This document shows positions 17,503 through 26,480 of a stretch of 64,000 nt of DNA, in pieces. Below the pieces are notes generated by a model. That model saw only the letters and a program-made list of their open reading frames with translations, was not told the DNA's origin and made no database searches. Each line of letters opens with the position of its first letter. Positions within the stretch are counted from its first letter, which is position 1. The stretch is taken from positions 432,001 to 496,000 of the forward strand of contig NZ_SZNK01000001.1 of the NCBI RefSeq assembly GCF_005217615.1, given 5' to 3'. Position numbers and translations under genes: made by a program. The stretch comes from Brevibacillus antibioticus. Lineage in GTDB: Bacteria > Bacillota > Bacilli > Brevibacillales > Brevibacillaceae.

Positions 17503-17568
17503 AAATCGAAAGAAAAGACAGATTTTTTTGTCAAACCATGAATGCGGTTGCAAGTGAATCGAAATTAG

Positions 17569-17600
17569 AGGCACCAAATCGAAAGCGCGGTGCCTTTTTT
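17569..17600 (+). terminator. Intrinsic terminator between the AraC-type regulator and hutU
   Basis: AGGCACC (17569-17575) pairs with GGTGCCT (17589-17595) and is followed by six T. Confidence 0.85.
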
Positions 17601-17665
17601 GTCTTTCCGTGCTTTTTTACAATGGAGCTAAGAAATACATCCTTTTAGAAAAGCAGGTGGAAATG

Positions 17666-19336
17666 ATGACGACGACACAAACCGTTGAGCAAATGATCCA
17701 AGCTTTTTCAGGTACCCAATTACATACAAAGGGATGGGTGCAGGAAGCGGCGCTGCGCATGCTTTTGAACAACCTCAATCCTGATGTAGCTGAGCGTACA
17801 GAGGATCTGGTCGTATACGGTGGGATTGGCAAGGCGGCACGGAACTGGGAATGCTTCGATGCGATTGTCAAAACATTGCAAACGTTAGAGAGCGATGAAA
17901 CACTCCTCATCCAGTCTGGGAAGCCAGTTGCTGTATTCAAATCGCATACCGATGCGCCGCGTGTGCTGCTGGCAAACTCGAACCTGGTGCCTGCCTGGGC
18001 AAATTGGGAGCATTTCCACGAGCTAGACAAAAAGGGTTTGATGATGTACGGACAAATGACAGCGGGAAGCTGGATTTACATTGGGAGCCAGGGCATCGTA
18101 CAAGGAACGTATGAGACGTTTGCAGAGCTGGCACGCCAGCATTTTGAAGGCACGTTGACCGGAACGATTACCGTCACAGCAGGCTTGGGCGGCATGGGTG
18201 GCGCGCAACCGTTGGCCGTATCGCTCAATGGCGGTGTGAGTATCAATATCGAGGTGGACCCGACCCGTATCCAACGCAGACTGGACACGAAATACCTGGA
18301 TGTAATGACAGATAGTCTGGATGAAGCGATCCGTTTGGCGGAAGAAGCGAAACGCGACAAAAAGGGCATTTCCATCGGTTTGTTGGGCAATGCTCCCGAA
18401 GTGTTGAATGCCATGCTGGCTCGTGACTTTATCCCGGATGTGCTGACGGACCAGACCTCCTCGCATGATCCACTCAATGGCTACATTCCCATTGGCATGT
18501 CAATGGAGGAAGCAGCCGAACTGCGTACACGCGATCCGAAAGCGTACGAATCCCGCGCAAAAGCAAGCATCGCTGAGCATGTTCGCGCGATGCTTGCCAT
18601 GCAGGAAAAGGGAGCAGTCACTTTCGACTATGGCAATAATATCAGGCAGGTGGCAAAAAACGAGGGTGTGGAGGATTCGTTCCGTTTCCCTGGCTTTGTG
18701 CCAGCTTACATTCGTCCGCAATTTTGTGAGGGCAAGGGGCCATTCCGGTGGGTAGCACTGTCCGGTGACCCTGAGGATATTTACAAGACAGACGAAGTCA
18801 TTCTGCGCGAGTTTTCCTACAACACGCATCTTTGCAACTGGATTCGCATGGCGCAGGAGCGTATTCAGTTCCAGGGACTGCCTTCCCGCATTTGCTGGTT
18901 AGGCTATGGCGAGCGTGCGCGTTTTGGTCAAATCATCAATGAGATGGTGGCGCGCGGTGAGCTTTCGGCCCCTATCGTCATTGGGCGTGACCATCTGGAC
19001 TCCGGTTCTGTCGCTTCGCCAAACCGCGAGACGGAAGCAATGAAGGATGGCAGCGACGCGGTTGCAGACTGGCCGATTCTCAATGCCATGATCAATGCGG
19101 TAGGTGGAGCGAGCTGGGTATCTGTTCACCACGGAGGCGGCGTTGGTATGGGCTACTCTCTCCACGCAGGAATGGTCATCGTGGCTGACGGAACACCAGA
19201 AGCAGCACGTCGTCTGGAGCGCGTCCTCACGACCGATCCAGGCATGGGCATCGTCCGACATGTCGATGCAGGGTATGAACTCGCGATTCAAACAGCCAAG
19301 GAAAAAGGCGTTACCATTCCGATGATGAAGGAGTAA
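17666..19336 (+). CDS. hutU: Urocanate hydratase
   Basis: A 556-residue NAD-dependent enzyme that hydrates urocanate to imidazolonepropionate, the second step of histidine breakdown. The NAD-binding loop [10 protein letters not shown] and the conserved cysteine region [13 protein letters not shown] are present, and length fits the family. Two adjacent ATGs (17663, 17666) follow GCAGGTGG; the second has the better spacing. It forms an operon with hutI, whose ribosome site overlaps the end of hutU. Histidase (hutH) and hutG are not in the window. Confidence 0.95.
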   Translation: MTTTQTVEQMIQAFSGTQLHTKGWVQEAALRMLLNNLNPDVAERTEDLVVYGGIGKAARNWECFDAIVKTLQTLESDETLLIQSGKPVAVFKSHTDAPRVLLANSNLVPAWANWEHFHELDKKGLMMYGQMTAGSWIYIGSQGIVQGTYETFAELARQHFEGTLTGTITVTAGLGGMGGAQPLAVSLNGGVSINIEVDPTRIQRRLDTKYLDVMTDSLDEAIRLAEEAKRDKKGISIGLLGNAPEVLNAMLARDFIPDVLTDQTSSHDPLNGYIPIGMSMEEAAELRTRDPKAYESRAKASIAEHVRAMLAMQEKGAVTFDYGNNIRQVAKNEGVEDSFRFPGFVPAYIRPQFCEGKGPFRWVALSGDPEDIYKTDEVILREFSYNTHLCNWIRMAQERIQFQGLPSRICWLGYGERARFGQIINEMVARGELSAPIVIGRDHLDSGSVASPNRETEAMKDGSDAVADWPILNAMINAVGGASWVSVHHGGGVGMGYSLHAGMVIVADGTPEAARRLERVLTTDPGMGIVRHVDAGYELAIQTAKEKGVTIPMMKE

Positions 19337-19341
19337 GAGCC

Positions 19342-20616
19342 ATGACAAAACCTGTATGGATTCGCCACGCCAGTCAGCTTGCCACGCTGGCTGGCGGCTC
19401 CTCTTCCCCGGTAGTAGGAGCGCAAATGAATGAGTTGTCGATCATCGAGGACGGAAGCATCTGGCTGGAAGACGGCGTTATCCGACGTGTGGGAACAGAT
19501 GAAGAGCTGGCGTTTCACTATCGAGACCGTGCGCATGAGGCACAAATCATCGATGCTTCGGGCAAGCTGGTCACGCCAGGGCTGATCGATCCGCATACAC
19601 ATCTGGTGCACGCGGGCAGTCGGCAAAACGAGTTTAACATGCGGCTAAATGGTGCGACCTATATGGAGATTATGAACAATGGCGGCGGCATTCACTCGAC
19701 CACCGCAGCAACGCGCGCAGCTACTCACGAAGAGCTGTTTGCCCAGAGCAAGCATCGTCTTGATCAATTTCTGTTGCATGGGGTCACAACCGTCGAGGCG
19801 AAAAGCGGTTACGGCCTGACTTTGGAAGATGAGCTGAAGCAGCTCGAGGTCGCCAAGCAGTTGCACGAGGAGCATCCCATCGACATCGTCAGTACCTTCA
19901 TGGGTGCACATGCGGTGCCACGTGAATACAAGGAAAATCCGGAAGCGTTTGTAGATGTGGTCATCGAGGAAATGATCCCGGAGGTCGCTCGACGTAAGCT
20001 GGCTGTTTTTAACGATGTATTTTGCGAAAGAGGCGTATTCACCCCGGAGCAATCCCGCCGCATTCTCGAAGCAGGGGTCCATCATGGGCTATTGCCAAAG
20101 ATTCATGCGGACGAAATCGAACCGTACGAAGGGGCAGAACTAGCAGCTTCGGTTGGAGCGGTATCTGCGGATCATTTGTTGCGTGCCTCAGACAAGGGGA
20201 TTGAACAGATGGCAGAAGCGGGTGTTATCGCTGTGTTACTGCCCGGTACGGCGTTTTTCCTGATGGCAGAGTCAGCAAATGGCAGGAAAATGATTGATCG
20301 TGGCGTAGCTGTCGCGATTTCAACGGATTGCAATCCGGGCTCGTCTCCAACGGTTTCGCTCCCACTCATCATGAATCTGGGTTGCCTAAAAATGGGGATG
20401 ACCCCAGCCGAGGTGCTGACAGCAGCTACCATCAATGCTGCTCACGCAATCCGTAGCGGGCATGAAGTCGGTAGCCTTGAGGTGGGGAAAAAAGCGGATG
20501 TTACGATTTTTGATGTTCCTGATTTCATGACCTTGCAATATCGGTATGGAATCAACCACGTAAACACGGTCATCAAAAACGGAACGATTGTCGTTGCCGA
20601 GGGCAGACTGGCGTAA
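19342..20616 (+). CDS. hutI: Imidazolonepropionase
   Basis: A 424-residue amidohydrolase that opens imidazolonepropionate to formiminoglutamate. Metal ligands are visible in D-P-H-T-H-L-V-H-A-G, A-H-A-V-P, K-I-H-A-D-E-I and S-T-D-C-N-P-G. ATG at 19342 lies five bases behind the hutU stop and its AAGGAG overlaps the end of hutU, so the two are cotranslated. Cytoplasmic, third step of the hut pathway. Confidence 0.95.
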   Translation: MTKPVWIRHASQLATLAGGSSSPVVGAQMNELSIIEDGSIWLEDGVIRRVGTDEELAFHYRDRAHEAQIIDASGKLVTPGLIDPHTHLVHAGSRQNEFNMRLNGATYMEIMNNGGGIHSTTAATRAATHEELFAQSKHRLDQFLLHGVTTVEAKSGYGLTLEDELKQLEVAKQLHEEHPIDIVSTFMGAHAVPREYKENPEAFVDVVIEEMIPEVARRKLAVFNDVFCERGVFTPEQSRRILEAGVHHGLLPKIHADEIEPYEGAELAASVGAVSADHLLRASDKGIEQMAEAGVIAVLLPGTAFFLMAESANGRKMIDRGVAVAISTDCNPGSSPTVSLPLIMNLGCLKMGMTPAEVLTAATINAAHAIRSGHEVGSLEVGKKADVTIFDVPDFMTLQYRYGINHVNTVIKNGTIVVAEGRLA

Positions 20617-20688
20617 TACGAAAGAGAACAAAAGAAAAACGGATAGAAGTGGAGGGGGCCGGCTTGTCTTTGAAATGGGGGGACATGT

Positions 20689-22029
20689 ATGGGCAATATG
20701 TCGAACAGCAATCTTGCGCCGCATCCTAGTCAGCAAGCCGTATCCACCACACATGCTTGGAAGTTTTTTGTTTGTAGCCTCATTGGTATCTTCGTCTTTT
20801 TTATTCCTGTTACCGTTAATGACACAAGCTCAATTATGCTCGATCACATCGTGACATGGGTTCGGCAATTCATGCCGGGTGCAATACCCGTGTACGCTTT
20901 GCTTGTGATTGTGCTTGGGGCCATTTATCCGTTTGTGACGGGGAGTTGGAAGCAGAGCAAAGTAAACCTCGTCTTTTCGGCGCTAAAAGTACTGGGTGTG
21001 CCTATCGCTCTGTTGATTTATTTTCAGGCGGGTCCTGCATGGCTGCTGGACAAGAATATGGGGCCATTTCTCTTCGAAAAGCTGGTGATTCCCGTAGGCA
21101 TGGTGGTTCCAATCGGCTCCGTGTTCTTGGCTCTGTTGGTTGGCTACGGCCTTTTGGAGTTTATTGGGGTTCTGGTACAACCGATCATGCGCCCGATTTG
21201 GAAAACACCTGGCCGCTCTGCAGTAGATGCGGTGGCATCCTTTGTGGGAAGCTATTCGATCGGTCTTTTGATCACGAACCGGGTATTCAAAGAAGGCAAA
21301 TATACGATTAAAGAAGCAGCCATTATTGCAACAGGCTTTTCCACTGTGTCCGCGACATTTATGATCGTCATCGCAAAAACATTGGATTTGATGAATTACT
21401 GGAATCTTTACTTCTGGGTGTCGCTCGTGGTGACGTTTCTCGTAACCGCAGTGACTGTGCGTATTTGGCCGCTGTCCAACATGAGCGATGCGTATTACCA
21501 GGACAACGGTGATCCTGAAAAAGTAATCAAGGAAAAACGGCTGAGCCAGGCGTGGATGGAAGCAATGGATGCAGCGGGAAAAGCACTGCCGCTTACACGG
21601 AACATTTGGGAGAACTTGCGGGATGGTTTTATCATGACCATGAGTATTCTTCCGTCCATCATGTCGGTCGGTTTGCTCGGGTTGGTGCTGGCCGAATTTA
21701 CCCATTTGTTTGACTGGCTGGGCTACTTGTTCTATCCAATAACATGGCTCTTGCAAATACCAGAGCCAATGCTGGCTGCAAAAGCGTCAGCGATCGAAAT
21801 TGCCGAAATGTTTTTACCCGCACTACTAGTGGTAAAAGCGCCTCTGGTCACCAAGTTTGTCATTGCCGTTGTTTCGGTTTCTACTATCCTGTTCTTTTCC
21901 GCTACGATTCCTTGCATTTTGTCTACCGAGATTCCGATTAGTATTCCAAAGCTTCTAGTGATTTGGGTAGAGCGTACAATCCTGACGCTGCTGTTTGTTA
22001 CCCCACTGGCTTTCCTGCTTCTGCCATAA
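20689..22029 (+). CDS. YjiH-family (nucleoside-recognition/Gate domain) membrane protein
   Basis: A 446-residue integral membrane protein with about ten hydrophobic helices (first F-F-V-C-S-L-I-G-I-F-V-F-F-I-P). Residues about 140-250 and 310-440 are two Gate domains, as in YjiH of enterobacteria; V-G-S-Y-S-I-G-L-L-I-T-N-R is typical. Transport substrates of the family are unproven. It follows hutI by 72 bases with no terminator, so uptake of histidine, urocanate or another intermediate is a reasonable guess. ATG at 20689 follows GGGGGGAC; another ATG four bases earlier is out of frame. Confidence 0.82.
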   Translation: MGNMSNSNLAPHPSQQAVSTTHAWKFFVCSLIGIFVFFIPVTVNDTSSIMLDHIVTWVRQFMPGAIPVYALLVIVLGAIYPFVTGSWKQSKVNLVFSALKVLGVPIALLIYFQAGPAWLLDKNMGPFLFEKLVIPVGMVVPIGSVFLALLVGYGLLEFIGVLVQPIMRPIWKTPGRSAVDAVASFVGSYSIGLLITNRVFKEGKYTIKEAAIIATGFSTVSATFMIVIAKTLDLMNYWNLYFWVSLVVTFLVTAVTVRIWPLSNMSDAYYQDNGDPEKVIKEKRLSQAWMEAMDAAGKALPLTRNIWENLRDGFIMTMSILPSIMSVGLLGLVLAEFTHLFDWLGYLFYPITWLLQIPEPMLAAKASAIEIAEMFLPALLVVKAPLVTKFVIAVVSVSTILFFSATIPCILSTEIPISIPKLLVIWVERTILTLLFVTPLAFLLLP

Positions 22030-22102
22030 TCATAAAAAGCGAATGGACAATTATGGTATGATGGTGGCAGGTTCGAACAAGCAGAGAAAAGAGGGGCTAG
22101 TC

Positions 22103-22741
22103 ATGTCAGGATTCGGAATTTTCCGTGATGTTATTACGTCAGAGCAGCAGCTGCGCGAAATGGTCGGAGAGCCAAGTCGTCTCGTACAGAACAAGGCGAT
22201 ACCCCAACTGGATGACCATAGCCGCAATTATATTGCCCAAGCGCCATTTCTCATCATTGCCACAGCAGACAAAGATGGTCATTGCGATGCTTCGCCACGC
22301 GGAGATGCACCTGGGTTTGTGCATGTCATCGATGATCACCATCTCGTCATCCCTGAGCGCCCAGGAAACAAGCGGATGGACTCCATCACGAACATTTTGG
22401 TCAATCCGCATATTGGGCTTATCTTTTTAATTCCTACGTTGGAAGAGACGTTCCGGGTGAATGGCAAGGCTTGCATTATTCGCGATGAAGAAATACTCGC
22501 GAAGATGGCGGTAAACGGGAAGGCGCCTACGCTTGGGATTGGCGTAAAGGTAGAGGAGTGCTTCGTCCACTGTGCGAAGGCATTTATGCGCTCTGGTCTA
22601 TGGAAGCCGGAGTCCTGGCCGGCAGAAGGGACGACTCCTAATGTCGCACAAATGCTGGCGGATCATGTGAAGCTTCCGGGTGTGACGGCAAAAGAAGTGG
22701 CAGAGGGCTTGCAAGACAGCTATACGAATCGATTGTACTAA
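22103..22741 (+). CDS. PPOX-type (MSMEG_1061-like) flavoprotein
   Basis: A 212-residue pyridoxamine-phosphate-oxidase-fold protein, likely binding FMN. Motifs include F-L-I-I-A-T-A-D-K-D-G, D-A-S-P-R-G-D-A-P-G-F and I-P-E-R-P-G-N-K-R-M-D-S, and N-P-H-I-G-L-I-F-L-I-P. The start at 22103 follows AAGAGGGG; a longer in-frame reading from 21995 would overlap the previous gene and lacks a ribosome site. Substrate unknown. It ends at a strong bidirectional terminator that separates it from the convergent injection-system genes. Confidence 0.82.
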   Translation: MSGFGIFRDVITSEQQLREMVGEPSRLVQNKAIPQLDDHSRNYIAQAPFLIIATADKDGHCDASPRGDAPGFVHVIDDHHLVIPERPGNKRMDSITNILVNPHIGLIFLIPTLEETFRVNGKACIIRDEEILAKMAVNGKAPTLGIGVKVEECFVHCAKAFMRSGLWKPESWPAEGTTPNVAQMLADHVKLPGVTAKEVAEGLQDSYTNRLY

Positions 22742-22749
22742 TGTCAAAA

Positions 22750-22790
22750 GTGAAACGACAGCCATTTATTTTGCGTGGCTGTCGTTTTAT
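22750..22790. terminator. Bidirectional terminator bounding the injection-system locus
   Basis: AAACGACAGCCA (22753-22764) pairs perfectly with TGGCTGTCGTTT (22776-22787). It is followed by TTAT on the plus strand and preceded by TTTTGACA-like sequence for the minus strand, so it can serve both converging genes. Confidence 0.8.
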
Positions 22791-22794
22791 CATG

Positions 22795-24228
22795 TTATTC
22801 GCGAACAGGATCATCTACCAGCCACCCTGCCCCGATTTCACCCCAGTAGTAACACGCCAACGAATACGATTGCATATTCGAATAGCGGATGTGTTCCGGG
22901 ATAATGAATGCAGGATTTACGCCACCTGTTCCGCCTGTGGGTGTACCTTTGGTGATGCCGCGGAATATAACCTTGATATTATAGTTGGGCAGATTGGTCA
23001 TGCTCCCCAATCTTTGAATAGCCCTTTGCTTGAGATCGCCTAGTTCGGCAGCCGCTCGGTTTTCCATTTTGGTGTACGGCCAAGGATTTTCTGGATGATA
23101 CTTTTGAATGACGATGACGTATTCATCATATTGACCGGTATCGCGTCGTTTATCCAATTGACCGATCGCCTCGTGAATACGTGCGTTAATTTGTAAATCA
23201 TCATGGGAGCTGATCGTCTTGATCTCCATCGCAACGCGTTTTTCCACGTGTAAAACATTTGAATTCTCTTCGTCTTCGTCCATCATGTGGACTGTCTCAT
23301 CGTTGTCGTTTTCTTGCTCCTCCCAGTAGCTGTAATCGATGTCAGGATCATTGTCCTTATCCTGACCGAAAAAAGGCGTGATTTCCTCTCCCAAAAGGCG
23401 CTGAGCCTCTTCAAGTTCTGTATAGTTCCCGCCTGTAACTGAAAAAATATCGGAAATTTTGGAATGCAGACTATAGCTGAAGCGCACTTTGTCATTGAAG
23501 GTTAAGTAGTCAACATTATCAAAAAGTTCACTGACTGTGCCGTCATGCAAGTCATTGGTTTTATCCACATGCTTAACCCACATTCTTCGTGCATCTTTTA
23601 AAGCTTCATCCCAAGTACCTTGTATAATGGGGGATGAAATAGAACCAGAAGCATCCGTACCTGTACCATCCGTCATGGTACCAGCAGCAGCCAGTGACCC
23701 ATAGCGATCCGCTTCCGCTTCGAGAGCAGGATCGTCATTGATCGGCAAGCTGGAATCAGGAACGTTCGCTTTTACCCGTCCTTGTCGTTGCTGAACCACG
23801 TGTGTCAGCTCATGACCGAGTAGCTGCTGACCGCTTTGCGTCTCTGGCTGATACGTCCCCGGGGCAAAGTGAATGTCATTCCCTTGGGCAAAGGCAACCG
23901 CCCCGATTTGGGAGGCAACAGACGATTCTGGATGAATCTGTACATCTGAAAAATCAGTGTGAAAAGCATTCTCCATTTTTGCTTGGACGGAATCAGGGAG
24001 GGAGCGACCGCTGCCGGAAGAGAGATTCTCCGATTTTTGTAAGGGAGTCTTCGCGAACATGCGCTGCACAGCCTGATTGCCAAGAGTCTTTTGCAGAGAA
24101 AGGATGTGGGAAGAGTGACTCGTCTTTCTTTGGACCTGATTCATTTGGAGCATGGGCCTGGAAACAGGTGCACCCGATTTTTCATGGGTCGCACCCATAG
24201 ACGGCTTGCTAGTTTCATAGCGTCGCAT
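22795..24228 (-). CDS. DUF4157 protein with putative PD-(D/E)XK toxin domain: candidate eCIS effector
   Basis: A 477-residue protein. Residues about 75-150 are a DUF4157 domain, a marker of eCIS cargo: P-D-S-V-Q-A-K-M-E-N-A-F, D-I-H-F-A-P-G-T-Y, and the metalloprotease motif H-E-L-T-H at 139-143 with a third-ligand candidate at E170/E172. The N-terminal 70 residues are disordered and Ser/Gln-rich. An acidic linker (about 290-322) leads to a C-terminal domain with E335-x-K337 in the strand V-A-M-E-I-K-T-I, a following helix and a second strand Y-V-I-V-I; this is the layout of PD-(D/E)XK nucleases. No membrane segments. The start codon is right at the end of the MORN gene upstream (two bases apart). 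DUF4157 is clear; the nuclease assignment is inference. No immunity gene is seen. Confidence 0.8.
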   Translation of the reverse strand: MRRYETSKPSMGATHEKSGAPVSRPMLQMNQVQRKTSHSSHILSLQKTLGNQAVQRMFAKTPLQKSENLSSGSGRSLPDSVQAKMENAFHTDFSDVQIHPESSVASQIGAVAFAQGNDIHFAPGTYQPETQSGQQLLGHELTHVVQQRQGRVKANVPDSSLPINDDPALEAEADRYGSLAAAGTMTDGTGTDASGSISSPIIQGTWDEALKDARRMWVKHVDKTNDLHDGTVSELFDNVDYLTFNDKVRFSYSLHSKISDIFSVTGGNYTELEEAQRLLGEEITPFFGQDKDNDPDIDYSYWEEQENDNDETVHMMDEDEENSNVLHVEKRVAMEIKTISSHDDLQINARIHEAIGQLDKRRDTGQYDEYVIVIQKYHPENPWPYTKMENRAAAELGDLKQRAIQRLGSMTNLPNYNIKVIFRGITKGTPTGGTGGVNPAFIIPEHIRYSNMQSYSLACYYWGEIGAGWLVDDPVRE

Positions 24229-24230
24229 GA

Positions 24231-25904
24231 TTACACCCCCTCTACTTTTGTCACGTCCAATTGTACGGGTTCTTTTTGCTGTGCTTGATAGAAATAGAGA
24301 TACAGAAACGGGTCGATTAAATAGCTCGTGATAGCGCCAGTACGGTTAGCGTACGTGGAGGATGTCTTAGGCAAAATGGCCGCTTTGCTGTCGAGCTCGT
24401 TCCGATCTTCTTTGACGATCGAGATGACCTGTGGGTGATAGACGTGGACAGCAGTGACAATTTGCTTGCTAGGGTGTCCAGGTGCTGGTTCAAGTGTAAA
24501 AGCCATGTTCATTTCACGATAGGCCAGCTTTTGCGGCGATAGGGTGGTAATCTTCGCTGGTGGAACTTCGGGTGCTTTTTGTTCGGCAGGAGGAGGGACA
24601 GCACCTTCGACTTCCTTCGGTGTGTCATCGTCGGGCTTGCCCATGATTTCCTCCAGCTTGCTCCGGGAGATACCAATGAATCCTGGCAAATAAATGCGCC
24701 CCTCGCGAAAAAAACCTTTATATAGAGGCAAGCCTTCCTTGTCGTAGAGCACCCCGATGCCGTCGTAGGCACCTGCCCGAAATTGCCCGTGATACAACAG
24801 AGCGTCTTCAGCAGAACGAAGCTCTCCCGTTCCGTGATAATGCCCTTCGGAAAAACCGCCTTTATACAGTGTTACGCCACTTGCTTCTTTCAGCTCGCCC
24901 TGTCCGTGATACACACCCAGCAAAAAATCACCTTGATAGACGATGCTGCCACTGGTGGAGAATTTGGTTCCGGCTCCATTGAAGTGCCCGTTTCGAAAAT
25001 GACCTTCATACACGAGCTTGCCATCCCGATCAAAAAGACTTCCGGCCCCGTTGTATCTGCCGTCCACAAATTGCCCTTTGTACTGCACGAGCCCGTTTTC
25101 GTAGTAATCGGTACCTTCGCCCCCGTAGAATCCATTGTCAAACAGTCCATCGTAGAGCAGCTTTCCATCCTTCGTAAAAAGCCTGCCAGCTCCGTTGTAC
25201 ACGCCGTTTTGAAAAGCGCCCTCGTATTTGATTGCGCCGTTTGTGTACAATTCCTGACCGGCTCCATCCAGCTTCCCATTTTTAAAATCTCCCTGAAAAA
25301 CAACTTGCTGGTTGTCGTTGTAAAACGCTCCTTGACCTGCGTATACGCCATTATCAAACCCGCCTTGATAGACGAGAACGCCTTTCCGGTATCCTCTGCC
25401 GAAGCCCTGCGGAGTGCCGCTTTTAAATTCTCCGCTGTATAGAAGCTTCCCATTGTCGTCATAGAGCTCGCCTTTTCCGTCATACAGACCATCGACCAGC
25501 TGGCCCGTATAGATCATCGTGCCTTCCGGGTTGTAAATGATCGCCAAACCCGTGTCGGAAATCTGTTGATTGGGAGTTTTTAAATGAATGACGATGGGAC
25601 GTTGCAAAAAGCGGTTAAGAGCATCGGGAGGGTTGATGAAAAGAAAGTAGGCCAGGACAAGGAGGAATAGTCCTGTCAAAATGAGAAAGCGTTTGGCAAT
25701 GTAAAAACGGCCGATATGCACGTAATCGTTGAGTGAAGTTTCTTTTTTGGTGAATAGTCCGGCAATGCCGTTCTTGATCCAATCGAGGGCTTGCTTGGGG
25801 AGGGCGGCTCCTTTTTTTATCCAATCCTGCCCCCATTTTTTGAGCGGATGGGTGAGCGGGTCGACAATCGTTTGTTCCGTTAGCTTTTGGAGTTGTTTGT
25901 CCAT
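24231..25904 (-). CDS. Membrane-anchored MORN-repeat protein
   Basis: A 557-residue protein with one strong hydrophobic segment at about 72-91 (F-L-I-L-T-G-L-F-L-L-V-L-A-Y-F-L-F-I). From about 120 to 405 it has some twelve MORN-type repeats of about 23 residues (Y-x-G-x-F-x-x-G-x-x-x-G-x-G). The last 150 residues hold a Pro/Glu linker and a beta-rich domain. MORN repeats bind lipids or proteins; here they probably lie on one face of the membrane. It sits between the DUF4157 effector gene and the PAAR-like gene on the same strand, so it belongs to the injection-system locus. A role as membrane dock or loading platform is inference. Confidence 0.82.
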   Translation of the reverse strand: MDKQLQKLTEQTIVDPLTHPLKKWGQDWIKKGAALPKQALDWIKNGIAGLFTKKETSLNDYVHIGRFYIAKRFLILTGLFLLVLAYFLFINPPDALNRFLQRPIVIHLKTPNQQISDTGLAIIYNPEGTMIYTGQLVDGLYDGKGELYDDNGKLLYSGEFKSGTPQGFGRGYRKGVLVYQGGFDNGVYAGQGAFYNDNQQVVFQGDFKNGKLDGAGQELYTNGAIKYEGAFQNGVYNGAGRLFTKDGKLLYDGLFDNGFYGGEGTDYYENGLVQYKGQFVDGRYNGAGSLFDRDGKLVYEGHFRNGHFNGAGTKFSTSGSIVYQGDFLLGVYHGQGELKEASGVTLYKGGFSEGHYHGTGELRSAEDALLYHGQFRAGAYDGIGVLYDKEGLPLYKGFFREGRIYLPGFIGISRSKLEEIMGKPDDDTPKEVEGAVPPPAEQKAPEVPPAKITTLSPQKLAYREMNMAFTLEPAPGHPSKQIVTAVHVYHPQVISIVKEDRNELDSKAAILPKTSSTYANRTGAITSYLIDPFLYLYFYQAQQKEPVQLDVTKVEGV

Positions 25905-25923
25905 ATCGTAACCTCCCTACCTG

Positions 25924-26310
25924 TCAGGGAACCTGAATCGTCGCTTGTCCGGGGTTCGTGATCGAAATGACGCCACCCCAACTGCACATGAGCTTGGAGG
26001 TTTGATTGAGGGCGGGCATGTTGGCTACGAGAACAGTAGGGGAGCCAGGAACCCAAGGGGCGGCAGTGACAGGAACGCAGGGGACAGGAGTGAAAACGCC
26101 CAGCTTCGCCGCTGTGGCTGCTGCGACCTGAGGGTTGGACATCGTATTGCACATCCCGAATGGAAGGACGTTTACCATCGGTTTATTGTCCATAATGTTT
26201 GCGATCGCCATACTGGTTGTGACGCGATTCACCGGGAGCACCATGAGTGAACTGGGAGCAGCACCGAAGCTGCACTGTAGCATGGCTCCTCCGCAGACGA
26301 GTTGTCCCAT
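25924..26310 (-). CDS. DUF4280 PAAR-like spike-tip protein
   Basis: A 128-residue protein of the DUF4280 family: M-G-Q-L-V-C-G-G-A-M-L-Q-C-S-F-G near the start, M-D-N-K-P-M-V-N-V-L-P-F-G-M-C in the middle, and C-S-W-G-G-V-I-S-I near the end. The spaced Cys residues could bind a metal, as in PAAR tips. PAAR-like proteins cap the central spike of contractile injectors and can carry effectors. It is the first gene of the minus-strand arm, divergent from the cyclase-like gene. ATG at 26310 follows an AAGGAG site on the minus strand. Confidence 0.85.
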   Translation of the reverse strand: MGQLVCGGAMLQCSFGAAPSSLMVLPVNRVTTSMAIANIMDNKPMVNVLPFGMCNTMSNPQVAAATAAKLGVFTPVPCVPVTAAPWVPGSPTVLVANMPALNQTSKLMCSWGGVISITNPGQATIQVP

Positions 26311-26480
26311 GAAGCCAACTCCTTTTCAAAAGTCATCTGGTAAGATATTGAAAATCAATCTGTATAGTAGTATAAATGTCAAATAGAGAAGATGTATAGC
26401 GAAATTTGTAATTTTTAGTATAATGTTGCTTGGTATCATTTTCGAAAATACGTTTTCGAGAGATGGGAGAACCGCAAACG
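26311..26480. promoter_or_regulatory. AT-rich divergent promoter region of the injection-system locus
   Basis: This 170-base gap is strongly AT-rich and separates the two arms. For the plus strand there is a perfect TATAAT (26419-26424) with no clear -35 box. For the minus strand there is a TTGACA (plus-strand TGTCAA at about 26378-26383) without a well-spaced -10 box. The missing halves may indicate activator dependence or another sigma factor. Confidence 0.4.

Noticed and set aside
20983..21756. A 257-codon minus-strand frame inside the YjiH gene
   Set aside because: His/Cys-rich antisense reading of hydrophobic codons; no start signals.
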